Shown here: piece after piece, positions 7,631 through 19,300 of the stretch
Layout: each line of letters begins with the position of its first letter
Numbering within the stretch: the first letter of the stretch is position 1
Assembly: GCA_012656075.1 (NCBI GenBank)
Contig: JAAKBF010000063.1
Span: 62,001-126,000, forward strand
DNA length: 64,000 bases
Reading direction: 5' to 3'
From: Phytophthora hibernalis
Lineage: Eukaryota > Oomycota > Peronosporomycetes > Peronosporales > Peronosporaceae
The notes under the pieces: model-generated
What the model was told of the DNA's origin: nothing
Databases searched by the model: none
What the model saw: the letters and a program-made list of their open reading frames with translations, nothing else
Position numbers and translations under genes: made by a program

Positions 7631-10262
7631 ATGACCTCGATCGCGTCAAGGCCGTCCCCCAGCCCGGAACCCGGCCAAGCGTGCTTCCATGGACCCCGCG
7701 CTACGAGGCAAGACCGTGCGGCTCGAGGCCCCGACGAGCTCCCTGGTGAGTGGGCTGGCTCAGCGTACGCCACCCGGGGTCGCGACACCAAGATGCTGAT
7801 CCCGACTGACTCGGGCCCGTTCGTCGCGGAAGACGACGGTGTTCGCCGGCCTGCCTGGAAGGCCAAGCTGATCATCATGAGCCACGATCAGCGTCGTAAA
7901 GACCTTCCGTACGCCCTCCAGGAGCACGTCCACGTGAACTACTGGATCCCGCACTGGCGCCTGACCACGCCGACGCGAGGAGTTGGAGCAGCGCCCGCTG
8001 CTGTCGGTCTTCCGCTTCGTCCGTATCACCGAGTTCTACGTTGCCACGCCGCGTTGCGACACCAAGTTCACCCTTCGGACGTCTGCCGTCTCCGTGTACG
8101 GCCAAGTGCTGACGTACCAGGCGTCTACGAGCATCTCCCTGGTTGATGACATCGACGTGTTACTGGAGCCTGGCTCCGATTACACCTGCATGGTAGCCCT
8201 CCGCCGCCGATCAGACGAACCCCATCAGGTCGTTGCAGTCCCGCTCGACGATGAGCGCACGCACCACGTCTCTTCCATGGAGTTCATGCTCGGCTACCAT
8301 GAGGGCCTCTCGGCGTCCGTGGAACCGCCCAGCTTTGAACGGACCTGGTCCGCGCTGTCTTTCGAAGGTGTATCTGATACACACGCGCTACGATCCCGAC
8401 TCGCCTCGGCTTTTCCCTCGCCAGGCGAAGGTGGGCCGCCCACCGTAGATCTGATCTCGCGGGCAGTTGTCTACGTGACTCCTCGCGGCGAGAAGATTGC
8501 TACTAGCCCCATCGTCTATGTTCGCAGAATTACGGCTCTGCCGTCGCCTGAAGTCGGCAATTCCGCGGAGGAAGAACCGGTGCTCCCACTTCTTACGCGC
8601 GACGACACAACGCTTACACCTTCGGACATTTTCGATGGCCAGCCACGACCCGCATCCGTACCCGTGACCGCGGGAGCGCCTGGCGCTTCCAGCTCTGGCT
8701 CATCAGCGCCGGCGGCATCGGTGTCTGTCACCGCCGCTCCACCGCCGATCTCGGACCCCACGACCTCTCCGCTATCTGTGCTCGTGGAACAACAACGGGC
8801 CGCCACAGCGGTCACCCAGGCCGCCACTCAAGCGCTTCTACGCCAAGTCTCGGACTTGACCACATTGGTCCACTCTCGGCTCCAAGCACCAGGTGCGCTG
8901 GCCCCGGCCCCCACTCGCGACCGTTCTGAACCCCACGATGACCTGGTCACCGACGAGCTCCAAGGCGCTTTCGTTCGGCGCGGCCGCTCCCAGTCTCGGT
9001 CATCGCGTCACTGTTCGACATCGCGCCAGCGGCGCGGCTCCTCCCCACGTCTCCGACATCCGTGTCAGACGCGTTCCCGGTCTCGCAGCCGCAGTCAGCA
9101 CCGGCTGCGATCTCGTTCCCGTAGTCGCAGCCCGCGCGCGTTGCGCCCTCGCTCGCGTTCCAGGGAACGCCGGCCTCGCTCGTGGGACCGTGTCGCATTC
9201 CGCCGGTCTCGTTCCCGTGGCTGCTCGCCCCGCGGGCGTCGACCCATAGGCAACAGCCTCTTCCGTCCGACGGATAACGAGGCTGCCGTCCATAGCATCA
9301 CCCGTGTCGGACCTCGGCCTGCCCGGTCCACACCAGGTATGGATGATTACTTCCTTCGTTTCCTGAATATATCTCCCCAAGATCGAGTCTGCTCCATGTT
9401 CCAGCATGAGCGATTCCGCAATCGCTACCGGGTAACTAAGGTGACGACCAAGATGCTGTATGCGGTCGACTTCAGCAGCCGACCACTCGATCAATTCTTG
9501 TCCTCAGAGGAACCTGGTGCATACCAACAAGAGCGTACGGTCGTTCATGACGACACGCTGTGGGGAGGGACCGAGCCCGGCCCACCTTTCCAGATCCGCC
9601 AGGCGGACCAGGTCCATCATGTACTCCATGTCATTCAGGAGGCGGCAGCTGAATGGTATCCTCCGGACCTTGCGGCGGTCTTTCGGATGATTCACGGCGA
9701 CGCTATCCATAACGTTCCCCAGCGGGCTCCGCCACAGGTCGTGCACGCGTGGTGCAACCTCTACCAAGCCGCGCTTGGCGAACTGTTCAACGACGTGTTG
9801 ACCGGTGAACACAGCCGCGATCTCGACCCACGGGCACTGCGCATTCTTAGTAGTGACTCCCGCGAGTACCAGGTCTATATCTCACGTGTCCTCACCGATG
9901 CCGTGATGTGCAGCGTCTTCGACGATGCTACCAGCAAGCCTCGCCGAGAGCAACAGACGCGCCACCGCCGTGCGGTTCAGGTGCGTCCCTCTCATTCTCG
10001 AGGACGCCGCCCCGAGACAACGGTCATACCGCCGGACACCCGGGCCCAGATCCCAGTCATCAACAGCACCCAGTTGGGCATTCGCTTCCAGGCGGCTTCC
10101 GACTGCTCCTTTCGTACGTGTCACCACACTCACGTTCCAGCGATTGCCGCCTGCTGTCCTGCAGTGGGTCACCTCGCGACACGGGGAGTTCAAGAGGAAC
10201 CACCCGCAGTCCAGCTGAAGTGGCGGGGGAGGCCATGTCCGCAGTTCCACGTTATCCAGTGA
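7631..10262 (+). CDS. Gag-like protein of the retroelement, with an SR-rich domain
   Basis: A 759-codon frame (7983-10262) is preceded by an open frame from 7631 that joins it if one base is lost near 7965-7980 (LPYALQEHVHVNYWIPHWRL leads into EELEQRPLLSVFRF). The middle is Pro/Ser/Ala-rich low complexity with a possible coiled segment (VLVEQQRAATAVTQAATQAL). At about 8985-9245 there is a domain of RS/SR dipeptides (SRSRSRSQHRLRSRSRSRS) like that of SR splicing factors. The C-terminal half (DDYFLRFLNISPQDRV through FNDVLTGEHSRDLDPR) is globular and may be the capsid-like part. No zinc knuckle is seen. It stops about 70 bp before the minisatellite. Confidence 0.6.
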
Positions 10263-10329
10263 TAATTTGCACATTGCATTTGCTAGCCCTCCGTGTTGTT
10301 CGATCATTCTACCAACCCTTCGTCAGCAA

Positions 10330-13300
10330 CCGACGCCGTGTCTGGCACGAGCCGTAGGGCTTCGACCCTGTCGTAAGGGAGCACAGCGGCTCCATCAGCG
10401 CCTGGCGCCACGTCAGCAGCTAACGCCATGCCTGACACGGACCATCCGGCTTCGACCATGCGGACAAGGAGCACAGCGGCTCCATCCGCGCCTGGCGCCA
10501 TGTCAGCAGCTAACGCCATGCCTGACACGGACCATCAGGCTTCGACCATGCGGACAAGGAGCACAGCGCTCCATCAGCGCCTGGCGCCACGTCAGCGGCT
10601 AACGCCATGCCTGACACGGATCATCGTGCTTCGACCATGTCGTCAAGGTGCACAGCGGCTCCATCAGCGGCCGGCGCCACGTCAGCGGCTAACGCCATGC
10701 CTGACACGGATCATCGTGCTTCGACCATGTCGTCAAGGTGCACAGCGGCTCCATCAGCGGCCGGCGCCACGTCAGCAGCTGACGCCATGCCTGACACGGA
10801 CCATCAGGCTTCGACCATGCGGACAAGGAGCACAGCGCTCCATCAGCGCCTGGCGCCACGTCAGCGGCTAACGCCATGCCTGACACGGATCATCGTGCTT
10901 CGACCATGTCGTCAAGGTGCACAGCGGCTCCATCAGCGGCCGGCGCCACGTCAGCGGCTAACGCCATGCCTGACACGGATCATCGTGCTTCGACCATGTC
11001 GTCAAGGTGCACAGCGGCTCCATCAGCGCCTGGCGCCACGTCAGCAGCTAACGCCATGCCTGACACGGACCATCCGGCTTCGACCATGCGGACAAGGAGC
11101 ACAGCGGCTCCATCAGCGCCTGGCGCCATGTCAGCAGCTGACGCCATGCCTGGCACGGGCCATCAGGCTTCGACCATGCGGACAAGGAGCACAGCGGCTC
11201 CATCAGCGCCTGGCGCCACGTCAGCAGCTAACGCCATGCCTGACACGGGCCATCAGGCTTCGACCATGCGGACAAGGAGCACAGCGCTCCATCAGCGCCT
11301 GGCGCCACGTCAGCAGCTGACGCCATGCCTGGCACGGACCATCAGGCTTCGACCATGCGGACAAGGAGCACAGCGGCTCCATCAGCGCCTGGCGCCACGT
11401 CAGCAGCTGACGCCATGCCTGACACGGACCATCAGGCCTCGACCATGCGGACAAGGAGCACAGCGGCTCCATCAGCGCCTGGCGCCACGTCAGCAGCTAA
11501 CGCCATGCCTGGCACGGGCCATCAGGCTTCGACCATGCGGACAAGGAGCACAGCGGCTCCATCAGCGCCTGGCGCCACGTCAGCAGCTAACGCCATGCCT
11601 GACACGGACCATCCGGCTTCGACCATGCGGACAAGGTGCACAGCGGCTCCATCCGCGCCTGGCGCCATGTCAGCAGCTAACGCCATGCCTGACACGGACC
11701 ATCAGGCTTCGACCATGCGGACAAGGAGCACAGCGGCTCCATCAGCGCCTGGCGCCATGTCAGCAGCTGACGCCATGCCTGGCACGGGCCATCAGGCTTC
11801 GACCATGTCGTCAAGGAGCACAGCGCTCCATCAGCGCCTGGCGCCACGTCAGCAGCTAACGCCATGCCTGACACGGACCATAAGGCCTCGACCATGCGGA
11901 CAAGGAGCACAGCGGCTCCATCAGCGGCCGGCGCCACGTCAGCAGCTGACGCCATGCCTGACACGGACCATCGTGCTTCGACCATGTCGTCAAGGTGCAC
12001 AGCGGCTCCATCAGCGGCCGGCGCCACGTCAGCGGCTAACGCCATGCCTGACACGGATCATCGTGCTTCGACCATGTCGTCAAGGTGCACAGCGGCTCCA
12101 TCAGCGGCCGGCGCCACGTCAGCAGCTGACGCCATGCCTGACACGGACCATCCGGCTTCGACCATGCGGACAAGGTGCACAGCGGCTCCATCCGCGCCTG
12201 GCGCCATGTCAGCAGCTAACGCCATGCCTGACACGGACCATCAGGCTTCGACCATGCGGACAAGGAGCACAGCGGCTCCATCAGCGCCTGGCGCCATGTC
12301 AGCAGCTGACGCCATGCCTGGCACGGGCCATCAGGCTTCGACCATGTCGTCAAGGAGCACAGCGCTCCATCAGCGCCTGGCGCCACGTCAGCAGCTAACG
12401 CCATGCCTGACACGGACCATCAGGCCTCGACCATGCGGACAAGGAGCACAGCGGCTCCATCAGCGCCTGGCGCCACGTCAGCAGCTAACGCCATGCCTGG
12501 CACGGGCCATCAGGCTTCGACCATGCGGACAAGGAGCACAGCGGCTCCATCAGCGGCCGGCGCCACGTCAGCAGCTGACGCCATGCCTGACACGGACCAT
12601 CAGGCTTCGACCATGCGGACAAGGAGCACAGCGGCTCCATCAGCGCCTGGCGCCACGTCAGCAGCTAACGCCATGCCTGACACGGGCCATCAGGCTTCGA
12701 CCATGCGGACAAGGTGCACAGCGGCTCCATCAGCGCCTGGCGCCACGTCAGCAGCTAACGCCATGCCTGACACGGACCATCAGGTTTCGACTATGTCGTC
12801 AAGGAGCACAGCGCTCCATCAGCGCCTGGCGCCACGTCAGCAGCTAACGCCATGCCTGGCACGGGCCATCAGGCTTCGACCATGCGGACAAGGAGCACAG
12901 CGGCTCCATCAGCGGCCGGCGCCACGTCAGCAGCTGACGCCATGCCTGACACGGACCATCAGGCTTCGACCATGCGGACAAGGAGCACAGCGGCTCCATC
13001 AGCGCCTGGCGCCACGTCAGCAGCTAACGCCATGCCTGACACGGACCATCAGGCTTCGACTATGTCGTCAAGGAGCACAGCGCTCCATCAGCGCCTGGCG
13101 CCACGTCAGCAGCTAACGCCATGCCTGGCACGGGCCATCAGGCTTCGACCATGCGGACAAGGAGCACAGCGGCTCCATCAGCGGCCGGCGCCACGTCAGC
13201 AGCTGACGCCATGCCTGACACGGACCATCAGGCTTCGACCATGCGGACAAGGAGCACAGCGGCTCCATCAGCGCCTGGCGCCACGTCAGCGGCTAACGCC

Positions 13301-16300
13301 ATGCCTGACACGGATCATCGTGCTTCGACCATGTCGTCAAGGTGCACAGCGGCTCCATCAGCGGCCGGCGCCACGTCAGCAGCTGACGCCATGCCTGACA
13401 CGGACCATCCGGCTTCGACCATGCGGACAAGGTGCACAGCGGCTCCATCCGCGCCTGGCGCCATGTCAGCAGCTAACGCCATGCCTGACACGGACCATCA
13501 GGCTTCGACCATGCGGACAAGGAGCACAGCGGCTCCATCAGCGCCTGGCGCCATGTCAGCAGCTAACGCCATGCCTGACACGGACCATCAGGCTTCGACC
13601 ATGCGGACAAGGAGCACAGCGGCTCCATCAGCGCCTGGCGCCACGTCAGCAGCTAACGCCATGCCTGACACGGACCATCAGGCCTCGACCATGCGGACAA
13701 GGAGCACAGCGGCTCCATCAGCGCCTGGCGCCACGTCAGCAGCTAACGCCATGCCTGGCACGGGCCATCAGGCTTCGACCATGCGGACAAGGTGCACAGC
13801 GGCTCCATCAGCGCCTGGCGCCACGTCAGCAGCTAACGCCATGCCTGACACGGACCATCCGGCTTCGACCATGCGGACAAGGAGCACAGCGGCTCCATCC
13901 GCGCCTGGCGCCATGTCAGCAGCTAACGCCATGCCTGACACGGACCATCAGGCCTCGACCATGCGGACAAGGAGCACAGCGGCTCCATCCGCGCCTGGCG
14001 CCATGTCAGCAGCTAACGCCATGCCTGACACGGACCATCAGGCCTCGACCATGCGGACAAGGAGCACAGCGGCTCCATCAGCGCCTGGCGCCATGTCAGC
14101 AGCTGACGCCATGCCTGGCACGGGCCATCAGGCTTCGACCATGCGGACAAGGAGCACAGCGGCTCCATCAGCGCCTGGCGCCACGTCAGCAGCTAACGCC
14201 ATGCCTGACACGGACCATCAGGCCTCGACCATGCGGACAAGGAGCACAGCGGCTCCATCAGCGCCTGGCGCCACGTCAGCAGCTAACGCCATGCCTGACA
14301 CGGACCATCAGGCCTCGACCATGCGGACAAGGAGCACAGCGGCTCCATCAGCGCCTGGCGCCACGTCAGCAGCTAACGCCATGCCTGGCACGGGCCATCA
14401 GGCTTCGACCATGCGGACAAGGAGCACAGCGGCTCCATCAGCGCCTGGCGCCACGTCAGCAGCTAACGCCATGCCTGACACGGACCATCAGGCTTCGACC
14501 ATGCGGACAAGGAGCACAGCGGCTCCATCAGCGCCTGGCGCCACGTCAGCAGCTAACGCCATGCCTGACACGGACCATCAGGCTTCGACCATGCGGACAA
14601 GGAGCACAGCGGCTCCATCAGCGCCTGGCGCCACGTCAGCAGCTAACGCCATGCCTGACACGGGCCATCAGGCTTCGACCATGCGGACAAGGAGCACAGC
14701 GGCTCCATCAGCGCCTGGCGCCACGTCAGCAGCTAACGCCATGCCTGACACGGACCATCAGGCTTCGACCATGCGGACAAGGAGCACAGCGGCTCCATCA
14801 GCGCCTGGCGCCACGTCAGCAGCTAACGCCATGCCTGGCACGGGCCATCAGGCTTCGACCATGCGGACAAGGAGCACAGCGGCTCCATCAGCGCCTGGCG
14901 CCACGTCAGCAGCTAACGCCATGCCTGACACGGACCATCAGGCTTCGACCATGCGGACAAGGAGCACAGCGGCTCCATCAGCGCCTGGCGCCACGTCAGC
15001 AGCTAACGCCATGCCTGACACGGACCATCAGGCTTCGACCATGCGGACAAGGAGCACAGCGGCTCCATCAGCGCCTGGCGCCACGTCAGCAGCTAACGCC
15101 ATGCCTGACACGGACCATCAGGCCTCGACCATGCGGACAAGGAGCACAGCGGCTCCATCAGCGCCTGGCGCCACGTCAGCAGCTAACGCCATGCCTGGCA
15201 CGGGCCATCAGGCTTCGACCATGCGGACAAGGAGCACAGCGGCTCCATCAGCGCCTGGCGCCACGTCAGCAGCTAACGCCATGCCTGACACGGACCATCA
15301 GGCTTCGACCATGCGGACAAGGAGCACAGCGGCTCCATCAGCGCCTGGCGCCACGTCAGCAGCTAACGCCATGCCTGACACGGACCATCAGGCTTCGACC
15401 ATGCGGACAAGGAGCACAGCGGCTCCATCAGCGCCTGGCGCCACGTCAGCAGCTAACGCCATGCCTGGCACGGGCCATCAGGCTTCGACCATGCGGACAA
15501 GGAGCACAGCGGCTCCATCAGCGCCTGGCGCCACGTCAGCAGCTAACGCCATGCCTGACACGGACCATCAGGCTTCGACCATGCGGACAAGGAGCACAGC
15601 GGCTCCATCAGCGCCTGGCGCCACGTCAGCAGCTAACGCCATGCCTGACACGGACCATCAGGCTTCGACCATGCGGACAAGGAGCACAGCGGCTCCATCA
15701 GCGCCTGGCGCCACGTCAGCAGCTAACGCCATGCCTGGCACGGGCCATCAGGCTTCGACCATGCGGACAAGGAGCACAGCGGCTCCATCAGCGCCTGGCG
15801 CCACGTCAGCAGCTAACGCCATGCCTGACACGGACCATCAGGCTTCGACCATGCGGACAAGGAGCACAGCGGCTCCATCAGCGCCTGGCGCCACGTCAGC
15901 AGCTAACGCCATGCCTGACACGGACCATCAGGCTTCGACCATGCGGACAAGGAGCACAGCGGCTCCATCAGCGCCTGGCGCCACGTCAGCAGCTAACGCC
16001 ATGCCTGACACGGACCATCAGGCTTCGACCATGCGGACAAGGAGCACAGCGGCTCCATCAGCGCCTGGCGCCACGTCAGCAGCTAACGCCATGCCTGGCA
16101 CGGGCCATCAGGCTTCGACCATGCGGACAAGGAGCACAGCGGCTCCATCAGCGCCTGGCGCCACGTCAGCAGCTAACGCCATGCCTGACACGGACCATCA
16201 GGCTTCGACCATGCGGACAAGGAGCACAGCGGCTCCATCAGCGCCTGGCGCCACGTCAGCAGCTAACGCCATGCCTGACACGGACCATCAGGCTTCGACC

Positions 16301-19300
16301 ATGCGGACAAGGAGCACAGCGGCTCCATCAGCGCCTGGCGCCACGTCAGCAGCTAACGCCATGCCTGACACGGACCATCAGGCTTCGACCATGCGGACAA
16401 GGAGCACAGCGGCTCCATCAGCGCCTGGCGCCACGTCAGCAGCTAACGCCATGCCTGGCACGGGCCATCAGGCTTCGACCATGCGGACAAGGAGCACAGC
16501 GGCTCCATCAGCGCCTGGCGCCACGTCAGCAGCTGACGCCATGCCTGACACGGACCATCAGGCTTCGACCATGCGGACAAGGAGCACAGCGGCTCCATCA
16601 GCGCCTGGCGCCACGTCAGCAGCTAACGCCATGCCTGGCACGGACCATCAGGCTTCGACCATGCGGACAAGGAGCACAGCGGCTCCATCAGCGCCTGGCG
16701 CCACGTCAGCAGCTAACGCCATGCCTGGCACGGGCCATCAGGCTTCGACCATGCGGACAAGGAGCACAGCGGCTCCATCAGCGCCTGGCGCCACGTCAGC
16801 AGCTAACGCCATGCCTGACACGGACCATCAGGCTTCGACCATGCGGACAAGGAGCACAGCGGCTCCATCAGCGCCTGGCGCCACGTCAGCAGCTAACGCC
16901 ATGCCTGACACGGACCATCAGGCTTCGACCATGCGGACAAGGAGCACAGCGGCTCCATCAGCGCCTGGCGCCACGTCAGCAGCTGACGCCATGCCTGGCA
17001 CGGGCCATCAGGCTTCGACCATGCGGACAAGGAGCACAGCGGCTCCATCAGCGCCTGGCGCCACGTCAGCAGCTAACGCCATGCCTGACACGGACCATCA
17101 GGCCTCGACCATGCGGACAAGGAGCACAGCGGCTCCATCAGCGGCCGGCGCCACGTCAGCAGCTGACGCCATGCCTGACACGGCCATCAGGCTTCGACCA
17201 TGCGGACAAGGAGCACAGCGGCTCCATCAGCGCCTGGCGCCACGTCAGCAGCTAACGCCATGCCTGACACGGACCATCAGGCTTCGACCATGCGGACAAG
17301 GAGCACAGCGGCTCCATCAGCGCCTGGCGCCACGTCAGCAGCTAACGCCATGCCTGACACGGACCATCAGGCCTCGACCATGCGGACAAGGAGCACAGCG
17401 GCTCCATCAGCGGCCGGCGCCACGTCAGCAGCTAACGCCATGCCTGACACGGACCATCGGCTTCGACCATGCGGACAAGGAGCACAGCGGCTCCATCAGC
17501 GCCTGGCGCCACGTCAGCAGCTAACGCCATGCCTGACACGGACCATCAGGCCTCGACCATGCGGACAAGGAGCACAGCGGCTCCATCAGCGCCTGGCGCC
17601 ACGTCAGCAGCTAACGCCATGCCTGGCACGGGCCATCAGGCTTCGACCATGCGGACAAGGAGCACAGCGGCTCCATCAGCGCCTGGCGCCATGTCAGCAG
17701 CTGACGCCATGCCTGGCACGGGCCATCAGGCTTCGACCATGCGGACAAGGTGCACAGCGGCTCCATCAGCGCCTGGCGCCACGTCAGCAGCTAACGCCAT
17801 GCCTGACACGGACCATCAGGCTTCGACCATGTCGTCAAGGAGCACAGCGGCTCCATCAGCGGCCGGCGCCACGTCAGCAGCTAACGCCATGCCTGACACG
17901 GACCATCGGCTTCGACCATGCGGACAAGGAGCACAGCGGCTCCATCAGCGCCTGGCGCCACGTCAGCAGCTAACGCCATGCCTGACACGGACCATCAGGC
18001 CTCGACCATGCGGACAAGGAGCACAGCGGCTCCATCAGCGCCTGGCGCCATGTCAGCAGCTGACGCCATGCCTGGCACGGGCCATCAGGCTTCGACCATG
18101 CGTCAAGGAGCACAGCGCTCCATCAGCGCCTGGCGCCACGTCAGCAGCTAACGCCATGCCTGACACGGACCATCAGGCCTCGACCATGCGGACAAGGAGC
18201 ACAGCGGCTCCATCAGCGCCTGGCGCCACGTCAGCAGCTAACGCCATGCCTGGCACGGGCCATCAGGCTTCGACCATGCGGACAAGGAGCACAGCGGCTC
18301 CATCAGCGCCGGCGCCACGTCAGCAGCTGACGCCATGCCTGACACGGACCATCAGGCTTCGACCATGCGGACAAGGAGCACAGCGGCTCCATCAGCGGCC
18401 GGCGCCACGTCAGCAGCTGACGCCATGCCTGACACGGACCATCGGCTTCGACCATGCGGACAAGGAGCACAGCGGCTCCATCAGCGCCTGGCGCCACGTC
18501 AGCAGCTAACGCCATGCCTGACACGGACCATCAGGCCTCGACCATGCGGACAAGGAGCACAGCGGCTCCATCAGCGCCTGGCGCCACGTCAGCAGCTAAC
18601 GCCATGCCTGGCACGGGCCATCAGGCTTCGACCATGCGGACAAGGAGCACAGCGGCTCCATCAGCGCCGGCGCCACGTCAGCAGCTGACGCCATGCCTGA
18701 CACGGACCATCAGGCTTCGACCATGCGGACAAGGAGCACAGCGGCTCCATCAGCGCCTGGCGCCACGTCAGCAGCTAACGCCATGCCTGACACGGACCAT
18801 CAGGCCTCGACCATGCGGACAAGGAGCACAGCGGCTCCATCAGCGCCTGGCGCCACGTCAGCAGCTAACGCCATGCCTGGCACGGGCCATCAGGCCTCGA
18901 CCATGCGGACAAGGAGCACAGCGGCTCCATCAGCGCCTGGCGCCACGTCAGCAGCTAACGCCATGCCTGACACGGACCATCAGGCTTCGACCATGCGGAC
19001 AAGGAGCACAGCGGCTCCATCAGCGCCTGGCGCCATGTCAGCAGCTAACGCCATGCCTGGCACGGGCCATCAGGCTTCGACCATGCGGACAAGGAGCACA
19101 GCGGCTCCATCAGCGCCTGGCGCCACGTCAGCAGCTAACGCCATGCCTGACACGGACCATCAGGCTTCGACCATGCGGACAAGGAGCACAGCGGCTCCAT
19201 CAGCGCCTGGCGCCACGTCAGCAGCTAACGCCATGCCTGGCACGGGCCATCAGGCTTCGACCATGCGGACAAGGAGCACAGCGGCTCCATCAGCGCCTGG

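Noticed and set aside
9000..9494. 164-codon minus-strand gene opposite Gag
   Set aside because: Arg/Ala/Gly-rich shadow of the SR-rich Gag segment; no start context or domains.
12852..17524. Two genuine 1467-residue cellular proteins
   Set aside because: Both are the same array read in two frames, with no unique N- or C-terminal domain; they belong to the repeat of the element, not to separate genes.
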